64,000 nt of DNA from Luteithermobacter gelatinilyticus. Its GTDB lineage: Bacteria; Pseudomonadota; Alphaproteobacteria; Sphingomonadales; Emcibacteraceae. A program made the translations under genes and the position numbers. The stretch covers positions 626,501 to 690,500 of the forward strand of contig NZ_CP040517.1 of NCBI RefSeq assembly GCF_005849285.1. Reading direction: 5' to 3'. Of this stretch, positions 51,426 to 60,354 are shown one piece after another; the stretch's first letter is position 1, and every line of letters begins with the position of its first letter. The notes beneath the pieces were generated by a model. It was not told the origin of the DNA and made no database searches. It saw nothing but the letters and a program-made list of their open reading frames with translations.

Positions 51426-53660
51426 TTATCGACTGTTATATTGTTCTAACCAGACCTCGAAAGCCCGGGCGTCCAGGGGGCGGCTGAAATAATATCCTTG
51501 CATCACGTCACAACCTTTCTGGCGCAGAAGCTGGACATGTTCTTCGGTTTCCACGCCTTCGGCCACCACCGTAAGACCCAAGCTGTGGCCCAGCCGGATC
51601 ACGGCGTCCGTGATGGCGGCATCGTCATGATCTTCGGTAATGTCACGAATGAAGGATTGGTCGATCTTGAGCTGGTGCACGGAAAACCTTTTGAGATAGG
51701 CGAGAGAGGAGTACCCGGTGCCGAAATCATCAATGGCCAGGGTCACGCCAAGAGACGCCAGTTTTTCCAGTTTGGTGATCACTTCTTCTTTGTCCGCAAT
51801 CACCATACCTTCGGTAATTTCCAGTTCCAGCCAGCGGGCGTCAAGATTCGATTTTATCAGTGCCTCCTGAACATTTTCGCAGAAATTCTTCAACTGAAAC
51901 TGTTTGGCGGAGATGTTGACACAGACCCGGAAAGGGGGAATGCCCCTGTCCTGCCATGCTTTGGCCTGTCGGCAGGCGGTTTCCAGAATCCATTGCCCCA
52001 GGGGAATGATAAGGCCGCTGTTTTCGGCAATAGCGATAAAGGAGTCGGGAGGGATGAATCCTTTTTTCGGGTGTTTCCAGCGGGCCAGGGCCTCGGCACC
52101 GACGACGCTGTTGTCGATGCTGTCGATTTGTGGCTGAAAATGCAGGAAAAGCTCGCCATTTTTAATGGCGTTGCTCAGTTCCATTTCGATTTCTTTTTCG
52201 GCCTTGGCGGAAGCGTCCATTTTCGGATCATAAATCCTGAAAATCCGCCGGCCATCATCCTTGGCCTGATAAAGGGCGACGTCGGCCATGCGGATCAGCT
52301 CATTGGGATCTTTGGAATCATGAGGGTAGAAGCTGATGCCCACACTGGTGCCTACGCTGAGAATTTTGTCATCCACCTCGATCGGCAGCTGGATATTGTC
52401 AATGATCCGTCGGGCGATTTTGGTGACATGGCTTTCATCGTCCAGATTGGTGAAGACGATGGCGAATTCATCTCCGCCAAGACGGGCGACGGTATCCACT
52501 TCGCGGGCGCATTTGCTCAACCTTTCGGCCACAATCTGTAAAAGTTTGTCCCCGGTGGCGTGGCCGTAAAGATCATTGACCGGCTTGAAAAGGTCCAGAT
52601 CCAGAAACATGACGGCAACTTTTTTGCCCAGGCGTTTTGCCATTTTCAGGGCATCGTTCAGCCGTTGATGCAACAAATTCCGATTGGCCAGTCCGGTGAG
52701 GCTGTCATGCAAGGCCATTTTGCGAATCGTGGCTTCGGCCTCGTGACGTTCCGTGACGTCCCGGATGAGCACCGTAAACTGTTTCTGACCAATAAAATTG
52801 ACTTCCCGTAAGCTGATTTCAATGGGAAATGTGCGGCCATCCTTTCGCCGTCCGGTTTCTTCGCGTTTATATTCCCGTTCGGTTTCAATGAGGGAATTAA
52901 TGGAAGAAATCAGATCATTTTCCGTTTTGTATAATTGGGAATGCAGTAGCAACAGCAGGTTCTGGCCCAAAATTTCATTCTGGGCATATCCGAACATTTC
53001 TTCGACGGCGTGATTGGCGGTTTGAATGACGCCGTTTGTGTCCACAGTGACCAGACCATCAGCCATGGCATTCAGAATGGCCTGGATACGCCGAGCGGAA
53101 TCTTCGGCTTCCTGCTGGGCAATAGCCAGATCTTCGGCCAGACGAACGGCTTCGGCCGCCTGTTCCTCCATGATTTTTCTGTGGCCATAGGTTTCGATCA
53201 ACTGGTCCGTTATTGATTGTGAATTATGCTGTATGAAGTCTTCCACTTCCTTGCGGCTGGTAATATCGGCAAAAAGAAGGACATATCCCCCGTTGGGCAG
53301 GGGGTTGCCTTTGACTTCCAGCCATTTGTTGTTGACCAGACAATATTCATAGGACAACGGCCCCAGATCCCCGGCGCAAGGGGTGGTGCGCAGTTCGGAA
53401 AAAATCTGACCGGTCAGATCATGGTCGCCGGTACGGTTCTGGTTCCAGTTTAGACCAATAAAGTCCCTGAACTGGCACGGTTTGGCCAGAAACGTATCCG
53501 TCAGGCCAAGAAGGGTCGCAAAGGTCCGATTCCAGTCCGTCAGATACAGTTCTTTGTCAAAAAAGGCCACGCCAATCGGCAGCCCTTCCAACAGATTCTG
53601 TGGGTCGACGATGCCAAATTGTGATGAGATCGTCTTGATTTTTACCGCATTACCCTTCAT
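51426..53660 (-). CDS. PAS-GGDEF-EAL cyclic di-GMP protein
   Basis: 744 residues, no membrane segment. Order: PAS-like domain (about 20-135), a coiled region (about 136-190), a second PAS (about 190-305), GGDEF domain (about 315-475) and EAL domain (about 490-740). The synthase motif is an intact RLGGDEF (395-399), and an inhibitory-site REVD stands five residues before it, so feedback inhibition by c-di-GMP is likely. The phosphodiesterase domain has EAL (523-525), the metal/catalytic blocks LELEITEG and AIDDFGTGYSSL, and KIDQSFIRD. Both activities may be present, with the PAS domains deciding the balance. Solitary gene. Confidence 0.93.
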   Translation of the reverse strand: MKGNAVKIKTISSQFGIVDPQNLLEGLPIGVAFFDKELYLTDWNRTFATLLGLTDTFLAKPCQFRDFIGLNWNQNRTGDHDLTGQIFSELRTTPCAGDLGPLSYEYCLVNNKWLEVKGNPLPNGGYVLLFADITSRKEVEDFIQHNSQSITDQLIETYGHRKIMEEQAAEAVRLAEDLAIAQQEAEDSARRIQAILNAMADGLVTVDTNGVIQTANHAVEEMFGYAQNEILGQNLLLLLHSQLYKTENDLISSINSLIETEREYKREETGRRKDGRTFPIEISLREVNFIGQKQFTVLIRDVTERHEAEATIRKMALHDSLTGLANRNLLHQRLNDALKMAKRLGKKVAVMFLDLDLFKPVNDLYGHATGDKLLQIVAERLSKCAREVDTVARLGGDEFAIVFTNLDDESHVTKIARRIIDNIQLPIEVDDKILSVGTSVGISFYPHDSKDPNELIRMADVALYQAKDDGRRIFRIYDPKMDASAKAEKEIEMELSNAIKNGELFLHFQPQIDSIDNSVVGAEALARWKHPKKGFIPPDSFIAIAENSGLIIPLGQWILETACRQAKAWQDRGIPPFRVCVNISAKQFQLKNFCENVQEALIKSNLDARWLELEITEGMVIADKEEVITKLEKLASLGVTLAIDDFGTGYSSLAYLKRFSVHQLKIDQSFIRDITEDHDDAAITDAVIRLGHSLGLTVVAEGVETEEHVQLLRQKGCDVMQGYYFSRPLDARAFEVWLEQYNSR

Positions 53661-53792
53661 AGGCTATGACTAATCCCCTTTAAGCGACAATAGAGGCATG
53701 CTATAGAACCAGGCTTAATTAGTGGTTAACAGTCCGGCATTATTTGAGGCTGCAAGTATTCCGTCGGAAAACGGCCGGGTAAAGGAAACAAG

Positions 53793-54047
53793 GTGGCGAT
53801 CAGCAACACACAAGTTTACCATCTGGATGTCACAGGGCATAAATGTCCGATTCCCGTATTGCGCCTGAGAAAAATGCTGGAAATTGTGCCCGTGGGCACT
53901 TATATCAGCATTAAGGCCACGGACCCTATGACCCAGCTGGATATCCCGCATTTCTGTCATGAAAAGGGCTGTATGCTCGAAAAACAGTGGGAAGAAAACG
54001 GGATATATCATTATCTGGTCCGCCATGACGATGCGGATGAAAAGTAA
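53793..54047 (+). CDS. TusA-family sulfurtransferase
   Basis: 84 residues from a GTG that has AAAGGA 6 bases upstream. The sulfur carrier Cys is in GHKCPIPVLRLRK, the family signature C-P-x-P. TusA-like proteins pass persulfide sulfur for tRNA thiolation, molybdenum cofactor or other routes. The next gene encodes SufE, another sulfur relay protein, 18 bases on, so the two are probably used together. Confidence 0.88.
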   Translation: MAISNTQVYHLDVTGHKCPIPVLRLRKMLEIVPVGTYISIKATDPMTQLDIPHFCHEKGCMLEKQWEENGIYHYLVRHDDADEK

Positions 54048-54065
54048 AGCAGGTGTAACAGCAGA

Positions 54066-54473
54066 ATGACTATTGATGAGGTCGTCGAAACCTTTGAATT
54101 CCTGGATGACTGGGAAGATCGTTACAAATATATCATTGATCTGGGGCGGGAGCTTCCCGAACTGGAAGACGCCGCGCGCACGGAAGAAAACCGGGTGCAG
54201 GGCTGCACCAGCCGGGTCTGGCTGGTTTATCAGGAACAAGACGGCAAAATTGTCTTCCGTGGCGATAGTGATGCCCATATTGTGCGGGGACTGGTGGCAT
54301 TGATGCTGATGATTTTTTCTGGCAAAAGTCCGCAAGAGATCCTGGGAACGGATGCTAAAGGTATTCTGAACCGGCTGGGACTTGAAAAACACCTTTCCCC
54401 CATGCGCACCAATGGGCTGTATGCCATGGTGGAACGAATCAAGGCGATCGCCCGGTCTTTCTGTAACCGGTGA
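54066..54473 (+). CDS. sufE: SufE family cysteine desulfurase acceptor
   Basis: 135 residues, complete SufE fold. Accepts persulfide sulfur from a SufS-type cysteine desulfurase during Fe-S cluster assembly. The active Cys is in ENRVQGCTSRVWLV, and GDSDAHIVRGLVALMLMIFSGKSP is the other family block. No sufS or sufBCD in the window. Between tusA and a truncated hemoglobin gene in one run. Confidence 0.92.
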   Translation: MTIDEVVETFEFLDDWEDRYKYIIDLGRELPELEDAARTEENRVQGCTSRVWLVYQEQDGKIVFRGDSDAHIVRGLVALMLMIFSGKSPQEILGTDAKGILNRLGLEKHLSPMRTNGLYAMVERIKAIARSFCNR

Positions 54474-54505
54474 GGGTGGTTTTGTCGTCTTTGAAAAGGG
54501 AAAAC

Positions 54506-54937
54506 ATGAGCGGGAAACAGACGCGACCATATCGCGATATTACCGAAGACAGCATCAGGGATCTGGTGGACAGTTTTTATGCGCGTGTGCGGAAGGATGC
54601 TCTTCTGGGGCCGATTTTTGAAGAAAAAATCGGGGACAAGTGGGATGAGCATCTGCCCAAAATGTATGCTTTCTGGTCAAGCGTAATGTTGAAAACCGGC
54701 CGTTATCACGGTCGGCCGGTTCCGCGCCATGTGGGAATCAGGGGGTTGAACAAGAATCACTTTTCCCACTGGCTTGCAATGTTCCATGATACGGCGCGGG
54801 AGCTGTTTGTGCCGGAGTGCGCGGAAAAATTTGTTGAAAAAAGCAATCTGATTGCGGAAAGTTTGCAAATTGCCATTTTCAGGGTTCTGGGCATGGAAGG
54901 TGGGTTTGCCCCGAAACCCTGGACACCTGATGCCTAG
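54506..54937 (+). CDS. Group III truncated hemoglobin
   Basis: 143 residues from the ATG at 54506 (AAAAGGGAAA upstream). Heme protein of the trHbIII group, usually linked with NO or oxygen chemistry. Group marks: LVDSFYARVRKDALLGPIF, WDEHLPKMYAFWSSVML, the HGRPVPRH segment, and HFSHWLAMFHDT with the likely proximal His region. It follows sufE by 32 bases and precedes two thioesterase genes, all in the same direction. Protection of Fe-S or sulfur relay enzymes from NO would fit the neighbours but is inference. Confidence 0.9.
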   Translation: MSGKQTRPYRDITEDSIRDLVDSFYARVRKDALLGPIFEEKIGDKWDEHLPKMYAFWSSVMLKTGRYHGRPVPRHVGIRGLNKNHFSHWLAMFHDTARELFVPECAEKFVEKSNLIAESLQIAIFRVLGMEGGFAPKPWTPDA

Positions 54938-54960
54938 ATCCGGACAGGGTCCAGGCCGGA

Positions 54961-55446
54961 ATGACACGACCCAAAGAAGGAGGGGAAACGATTTCGGCTC
55001 AAAACATTGAACTCACCCAGCTGATTCTGCATATCCCGCATGCCCGCAAACTGGGGCTTAAACTGGTGGATTGCGCTGAAGACAGTCTCATTGTCGAACT
55101 GCCCTACAGTTCCCAGATCGAAGCCCGCCCGGGAAGTGGCGTGATAGCCAATGGCGCGATTACCACATTGTTGGATACCGCCTTCGGGGCCGCCGTTTTC
55201 AATCAGTTTACCGAAATCCGCCAGTTGGCGACCCTTGACCTTCGCGTGGATTTTATGAGTGCCGCCAAACCCTTCTCCCCGGTGTTCGCCAAAGTCAGTT
55301 GTCGCCGGATTACCCGTGAAGTGGTGTTTGTGCGCGGTGATGCCTATTGCGATGACCCGGATATGCCCATTGCTCATGCCACAGGGGCGTTTTCCCACGC
55401 GGATCTTCCCCGGGAGATTCTGTCACATATGGGGCAGAACATATGA
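54961..55446 (+). CDS. PaaI-like hotdog thioesterase (first of two)
   Basis: 161 residues from the ATG at 54961. The start is unsure: a strong AAGGAGGGG lies inside this frame, about 5 bases before an ATT codon at 54991, so a shorter protein from a rare start is conceivable. Hotdog fold with GSGVIANGAITTLLDTAFGAAVF, the PaaI-type active region (Asp in TLLDTAFG), and TLDLRVDFMSAA. Acyl-CoA hydrolysis is the likely activity; the acyl group is unknown. Its stop overlaps the start of the next thioesterase gene by four bases. Confidence 0.85.
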   Translation: MTRPKEGGETISAQNIELTQLILHIPHARKLGLKLVDCAEDSLIVELPYSSQIEARPGSGVIANGAITTLLDTAFGAAVFNQFTEIRQLATLDLRVDFMSAAKPFSPVFAKVSCRRITREVVFVRGDAYCDDPDMPIAHATGAFSHADLPREILSHMGQNI

Positions 55447-55886
55447 TTATCGAAGAGCTTATCCCCTTAAAAGATCAGGAAGAGTTTACCTATGCCGTCA
55501 CGGATGGCGGCTATGGGGAATTCCTGAATATCCATCTACAGCGCAAAAGGGGGGAACTGCTGACGCTGATGAAATTTGATCAGGACTTGATCGGTACGCC
55601 TTATCCGCCGGCTTTACATGGCGGGACTATTGCGGCGCTGCTGGAAATTGCTGCCTATTGCCAGCTGGCATGGGAAACACAAATGACGGTTCATCCCAAG
55701 ACCGTGGATATCAATATTGATTATTTGCGAAGTGGCAAGCCCCTTGATACATGGGCCCGGGCCAAGGTCTTCCGCATGGGGCGGCGCTTTGCCAATCTAC
55801 ATGTAGAGGCCTGGCAGGACAATCCGGAAAAACCCATTGCCACCGCGCATTTGCATTTTCTGATTATTGACCCTGTCAAGGGCTGA
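55443..55886 (+). CDS. PaaI-like hotdog thioesterase (second of two)
   Basis: 147 residues; ATG overlaps the previous stop (ATGA). Hotdog fold recognised by PPALHGGTIAALLEIAAYCQLAWE, where Glu replaces the Asp of the first enzyme at the helix start, and VDINIDYLRSGKPLDTWARAKVFRMGRR. The tandem pair may work as a heteromer or have different chain preferences. The last 11 bases overlap, tail to tail, the histidine kinase gene. Confidence 0.85.
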   Translation: MIIEELIPLKDQEEFTYAVTDGGYGEFLNIHLQRKRGELLTLMKFDQDLIGTPYPPALHGGTIAALLEIAAYCQLAWETQMTVHPKTVDINIDYLRSGKPLDTWARAKVFRMGRRFANLHVEAWQDNPEKPIATAHLHFLIIDPVKG

Positions 55887-58014
55887 AAGGGGACGCCTCC
55901 TTCCAGTTCTTAGTGGCGCTGGTATGTTCAAGAGAGGTCGCTTCGGAAGCGTCGGGTATGGGGGTGGGAAGGGGACAGGCTTCGGTGACGATGGGCAGGT
56001 CAATATAAAAAGTGGAACCCTCGCCAACCTTGCTCTCAAAACCAATGGTGCCCTGCATGGCTTCGACCAGGGCTTTGACAATGGACAGACCTGCACCGGT
56101 GCCTTCGATGCCGGAATCTTCCATACCGGCGCGGTTAAAAGGGATAAAAACATTATCAAACTGGTCTTCCGGGATGCCAATACCGTCATCCCTGACACTG
56201 ATTCTGACCTTATCTAGAAAGACCTTGTCCACAGTTAGCCAGATATTCCCGCCCGAATGGCCATATTTCACGGCATTGGAAATGAGATTGAGCAGGACCT
56301 GTTCGAAACGCAGCTTGTCCACTTTTACTTTTTTTGCGGTCTCTGTGTTTATGTCCACATGTAAATGTATATTTTTCTGGGCCAGAAGATGTTCGGTCAG
56401 GGGAATGGTCTCTTCAACGACTTCTTCAATATCATAAATATCCAGGTCCAGTTTGATGGAACCGGATTCGATTTTTGACAGATGCAGCAGGTCGTTGATC
56501 AGTTTCAGAAGCAGTTTGCCACTTTCATGGATATGATTGACAAATTCCTTCTGTTTGGCCGTCAGTGGACCGAAAATGTCAAGTTTGAGGGTTTCGGAAA
56601 AGCCGATCACTGCATTGAGCGGCGTGCGCAGTTCATGGCTCATGAAAGACAGAAATTCCGATTTGGCGCGGTTGGCGTTTTCGGCGGCTGTCTTGGCTTT
56701 AAACAGTTCACGCTCCCTTTGCTTGGCGACTCTGGAGGCCTGGGATTTGATGCGCAGAATATACAACAGAACTCCCATTCCGATTAACAGTGAAAAGACC
56801 ATGAGATAGCTGACATAACGCATGGTCTGGGAGTCTTTGAGCAGCAGCCTTTGAATCTCATTATCTCGTTGCAGCAAGGCGATTTCGCGCTGGCGTTCCT
56901 TCAACTGGAATTCTTCTTCGAGCAATGACAGGGCCTGAATGACTTTTTCATTGCTTATTTTGTTTTTGTAATACAGGTGTTGTTCCAGATTGGTCAGGGC
57001 GGCTTGGTAATTTTGGCGCTGTTTGGCCTGATGGGACAGCAGCTGGTAAAGATTGGCCAGGATCAGGGCGTCTTCGTTTTTTTGCGCCAGCGCCAGCGCT
57101 TCACGGGCATAGGCTTCGGACTGATCCAGCTGTCCCTGCGCCATTTTAGTCAGGCCCAGATAATACAGGGTTCCCACCTCCAGAGTTTCGGAATGATTTT
57201 CCCGGGCGCCTTTCAACCCGATTTGCAAATATTCTTCTGCTGTTTCGTATGCGCCGGTGTGATAATAGGCTTCCCCCGAATTTTCATAGGTATAGGCCAG
57301 GAGCAGCGGGTTGTTCAGATTGCGGGCGACTTCTCTGGCTTTTGCCAGATAGTCGAGAGCCTTTTCAGGCATGCCGTTATGGATATAGGCATAGCCAATA
57401 TTATTCAGGGCCCGAGCCAATAGGAAATGTTCCTCCCCGTCCTCAAGAAGAGAGATGGCTTTACGATAGTTGGTGATGGCCTTGTCATGCAGTCCCACTT
57501 CAAGATAAAGCCCGGAAAAATCCATTAGCAGGGACGACATGCCTTTTTGGTCATTGGCTTTTTCATAAACCTGATAGGATTGCTGGTAATATTTCAGGGC
57601 CTCGGGAAAATGTCCCAGTCCTTCGTGGCCCCGGCCCGCAACATTGAGAATATAGGCCCGACGGGGCGCAGAGACTGAGGCATGTTCAGAGAGCGCCAGG
57701 GCTTTTTCGATATTCTGCAGGGCGGCGTTAAAGTTGCCCATGCGCAGCTGTGCTGCGGCTTTGAGGGCAAAAGCATAGGCTTCCTGTTCAGGGGAGAGGG
57801 CGTCGCCGAACCGCTCCAGAATGGTGGTGCTGATTTGTACCCCTTCGGGTGGTGAGGAATCAACCTTTGTCCTGGCCAAAGTAAACAGGGCATCCAGATT
57901 CTGGGTCTGTACGAACCACACCTTTTCTGCCGGTCCGTCAGAGGTTGTCGCTTCAGCCTTGCTCACGTTCAGACTGAACAAGCATAGAAAACATAAAAAC
58001 GTAAATTTGTACAT
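55876..58014 (-). CDS. Sensor histidine kinase with periplasmic TPR domain
   Basis: 712 residues. Signal peptide or first helix (1-20), an all-helical TPR region (about 75-350, several units such as ARALNNIGYAYIHNGMPEKAL), a coiled segment, one transmembrane helix (402-421), then HisKA with His460 in SHELRTPL and an ATPase domain with N-box Asn580, DDGIGIPE (609-616) and GTGAGLSIVK (638-647). The TPR part would sense a peptide or protein partner outside the inner membrane. No response regulator is adjacent, so it is an orphan kinase here. Confidence 0.9.
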   Translation of the reverse strand: MYKFTFLCFLCLFSLNVSKAEATTSDGPAEKVWFVQTQNLDALFTLARTKVDSSPPEGVQISTTILERFGDALSPEQEAYAFALKAAAQLRMGNFNAALQNIEKALALSEHASVSAPRRAYILNVAGRGHEGLGHFPEALKYYQQSYQVYEKANDQKGMSSLLMDFSGLYLEVGLHDKAITNYRKAISLLEDGEEHFLLARALNNIGYAYIHNGMPEKALDYLAKAREVARNLNNPLLLAYTYENSGEAYYHTGAYETAEEYLQIGLKGARENHSETLEVGTLYYLGLTKMAQGQLDQSEAYAREALALAQKNEDALILANLYQLLSHQAKQRQNYQAALTNLEQHLYYKNKISNEKVIQALSLLEEEFQLKERQREIALLQRDNEIQRLLLKDSQTMRYVSYLMVFSLLIGMGVLLYILRIKSQASRVAKQRERELFKAKTAAENANRAKSEFLSFMSHELRTPLNAVIGFSETLKLDIFGPLTAKQKEFVNHIHESGKLLLKLINDLLHLSKIESGSIKLDLDIYDIEEVVEETIPLTEHLLAQKNIHLHVDINTETAKKVKVDKLRFEQVLLNLISNAVKYGHSGGNIWLTVDKVFLDKVRISVRDDGIGIPEDQFDNVFIPFNRAGMEDSGIEGTGAGLSIVKALVEAMQGTIGFESKVGEGSTFYIDLPIVTEACPLPTPIPDASEATSLEHTSATKNWKEASPFSP

Positions 58015-58168
58015 GACCTCCGCGGACCCAGAAATATTATATTTATGGTGGTTATATTTATGCCCAGGCTATTCTAGGGCCATAGGGTTAAGAAGCCCTT
58101 AACCGGATCGGGGCGCGTTGAAGGGCCAGCCGTCATCGAGGACCTGCTTGGTCTTTTTTGGGGACGTC

Positions 58169-59179
58169 TTATGGGGCAATGTTGGTTTCAGAGGTGTTTT
58201 TGAAGATCGCGCACGGGTCGGGGCGCGGCTGCTGTGCCGTGAACCAGATATAATCCCAGATATAATTATAGGGGAGATGGTTTTCTTCAGGGTTACCGGT
58301 ATATTCTGCAAGGCTGTTTTTTTCGACATCGGCTTCCAGAAAGGCCAGGCTCAGTATTTTTCCTTCAGCCTTCATTCCCCTTAAATAATAGGGTACCCCC
58401 AGATCCTGCCGAACGTGACCATTGCCAGCGATCAGGATGGCCCCGTCGCGAGCAAATTCCTTTTCATGTTTCTGCAAGGCCCAAGCCATGAAGGCGTCAC
58501 GGGTTCGCTGGATTTCCATGAAACGGGTCACTGCCGTTTCGGGGAGTGTGTTGCAGTGTCCCGTGACAATCGTTTGGCGTAGGCGGTTGTCTAACGCTGG
58601 CGGCAGCGTTTTTTTCAGATACGGCAGGAGTGGCGCCCTTAACTCCTCCGGTATCCCCTCAAGCCCCTGCTGATGCATCCGGCCAATCTCATGACGGGAA
58701 AGTCCGGCCGCCCCAAGCGCCAGCCCCTTCAGATAGGCGATATCGAACAGCGGTTTGTAAAAGGACCAGTCGGGCCAGCCGCTGTTGTCCCAATCCAGAA
58801 ACAGGTTTAACCCTGTGGCATCATGGCGTTGAGGAGCCTGCTGTCCACGTCCGGGACGAAATCTTTGGGCAAACAAGGCGAAGGCGTTCTGCTTGTGGCG
58901 TTCCACCATTTCAAAAACCAGCGCAAAGCGACGATCCGTCTGGCTCAGCTTGTCAATGAGCCAGGCCTGGTGTTGATGATGGCGGATATTGTCATGCCTT
59001 TCTCCCAGCAGAATAAATCTGGCCGGGCGAAGTTTTTTGATCAGCTCTTCCCGGCTGATTTCCCGCCCCTCCCGGACGTCCCAGATGGTGTCCTCTAGTG
59101 GGGGGCTCTCTGCCGTCGCTCCGGGGGCGGACGACAGGACAAAGATCATAAGCAGCAGCAAAAGGCGTATCTGTGTCAT
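58169..59179 (-). CDS. ChaN family heme-binding-like protein
   Basis: 336 residues with a signal peptide (LLLLLMIFVLSSAPGATA) but no lipobox. The DUF399/ChaN domain is recognised by PARFILLGERHDNIRHHQHQ, ALVFEMVERHKQ and WDNSGWPDWSFYKPLFDIA, then ILIAGNGHVRQDLGVPYYLR. ChaN-type proteins bind heme or are suspected hydrolases; the ERHD and GNGHVR motifs are the conserved polar sites. Its C-terminal tail after the domain is short. Solitary. Confidence 0.85.
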   Translation of the reverse strand: MTQIRLLLLLMIFVLSSAPGATAESPPLEDTIWDVREGREISREELIKKLRPARFILLGERHDNIRHHQHQAWLIDKLSQTDRRFALVFEMVERHKQNAFALFAQRFRPGRGQQAPQRHDATGLNLFLDWDNSGWPDWSFYKPLFDIAYLKGLALGAAGLSRHEIGRMHQQGLEGIPEELRAPLLPYLKKTLPPALDNRLRQTIVTGHCNTLPETAVTRFMEIQRTRDAFMAWALQKHEKEFARDGAILIAGNGHVRQDLGVPYYLRGMKAEGKILSLAFLEADVEKNSLAEYTGNPEENHLPYNYIWDYIWFTAQQPRPDPCAIFKNTSETNIAP

Positions 59180-59298
59180 CGGCTGTTTCTTTGTTATACT
59201 GCGATCTGGTGAGGGTACGGATTACAGCATTCCTGTCAATCCATGTTGCCCATATAGAAAAAATTATATATCTTGAAGATATATAAAAGGAGAAGGAT

Positions 59299-60306
59299 AT
59301 GTCCGAAAAAAATTATCAGATCCGCCTGAAAAGCCGCCCTAAAGGTTGGGTAAGCCCGGAAAATTTTGACTATGTCGAGGCGGAAATTCCCGACATCGGT
59401 GACGGGCAGGTCCTGATCCGCAATCTGTATCTGTCGGTAGACCCTTATATGCGCGGGCGGATGAATGACGCCCCGTCCTATATCCCGCCGTTTCAGATTG
59501 GAGAAGTACTGGAAGCCGGTGTTGTGGGACAGGTGATCAAGTCCAATAATCCAAAATTCGCCCAAGGAGACCATGTGGTCGGCATGTTGGGGTGGGAGCT
59601 TTATTCCCGTTCTGACGGGTCGGGGCTGATGAAGGTGGATCCGTCGCTTGCCCCGTTGTCTTATTATCTGGGCATATTGGGCATGCCGGGCATGACCGCC
59701 TATGTGGGGCTCACGGCCATCGGGGAGGCCAAAAAAGGCGAAACCCTGTTTGTTTCCGCCGCGTCCGGTGCAGTGGGCAGCGTGGTTGGCCAATTGGGCC
59801 GGATTTTCGGCTGTCATGTGGTGGGGTGCGCCGGGGCTGATGACAAGGTAGCCTACCTCACGCAAGAGCTCGGTTTTGACCGGGCGTTCAACTATAAGAC
59901 CGCAGGGCAGGTGCACAAAAAACTTGCGGAACTGTGTCCTGCGGGCATTGATGTGAATTTTGAAAATGTGGGCGGGGAGATTCTGGAAGCGGCCTTGTGG
60001 AACATGAGCAATTTTGGTCGGATTGTCCTGTGTGGCCTGATTGCCCATTATAATGACGAAAAAATGGCGCCCGGGCCACGGGGCATGGGCCTGATCATCC
60101 AGCGTCGCCTGAAAGTGCAGGGATTTATCGTGTTTGATCATATGGATCTGGGCATGGAATATATCCAGAAAGCGGCCGGATGGCTGAAGGACGGGCAACT
60201 GAAATATCACGAAAGTGTCGCCGAAGGGCTTGACCAGGCCCCACAAGCCTTTATCGGCATGTTGAAGGGGGAAAATTTCGGCAAGCAGGTGGTGAAACTG
60301 GATTGA
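59299..60306 (+). CDS. NADP-dependent zinc-free medium-chain reductase (2-alkenal/curcumin reductase type)
   Basis: 335 residues. Reduces the double bond of alpha,beta-unsaturated aldehydes or ketones with NADPH. The NADPH site is in LFVSAASGAVGSVVGQLGRI; LSVDPYMRGRMND and GMPGMTAYVGL are subfamily marks. The Cys/His zinc ligands of alcohol dehydrogenases are absent, as expected. AAGGAGAAGGAT lies directly upstream of the ATG. It precedes the HlyD-like gene by 48 bases. Natural substrate unknown. Confidence 0.9.
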   Translation: MSEKNYQIRLKSRPKGWVSPENFDYVEAEIPDIGDGQVLIRNLYLSVDPYMRGRMNDAPSYIPPFQIGEVLEAGVVGQVIKSNNPKFAQGDHVVGMLGWELYSRSDGSGLMKVDPSLAPLSYYLGILGMPGMTAYVGLTAIGEAKKGETLFVSAASGAVGSVVGQLGRIFGCHVVGCAGADDKVAYLTQELGFDRAFNYKTAGQVHKKLAELCPAGIDVNFENVGGEILEAALWNMSNFGRIVLCGLIAHYNDEKMAPGPRGMGLIIQRRLKVQGFIVFDHMDLGMEYIQKAAGWLKDGQLKYHESVAEGLDQAPQAFIGMLKGENFGKQVVKLD

Positions 60307-60354
60307 TGGCTGTCTGGATTTGCGCGTCGGATTACCCGGGCGGGCAGGAGATAT

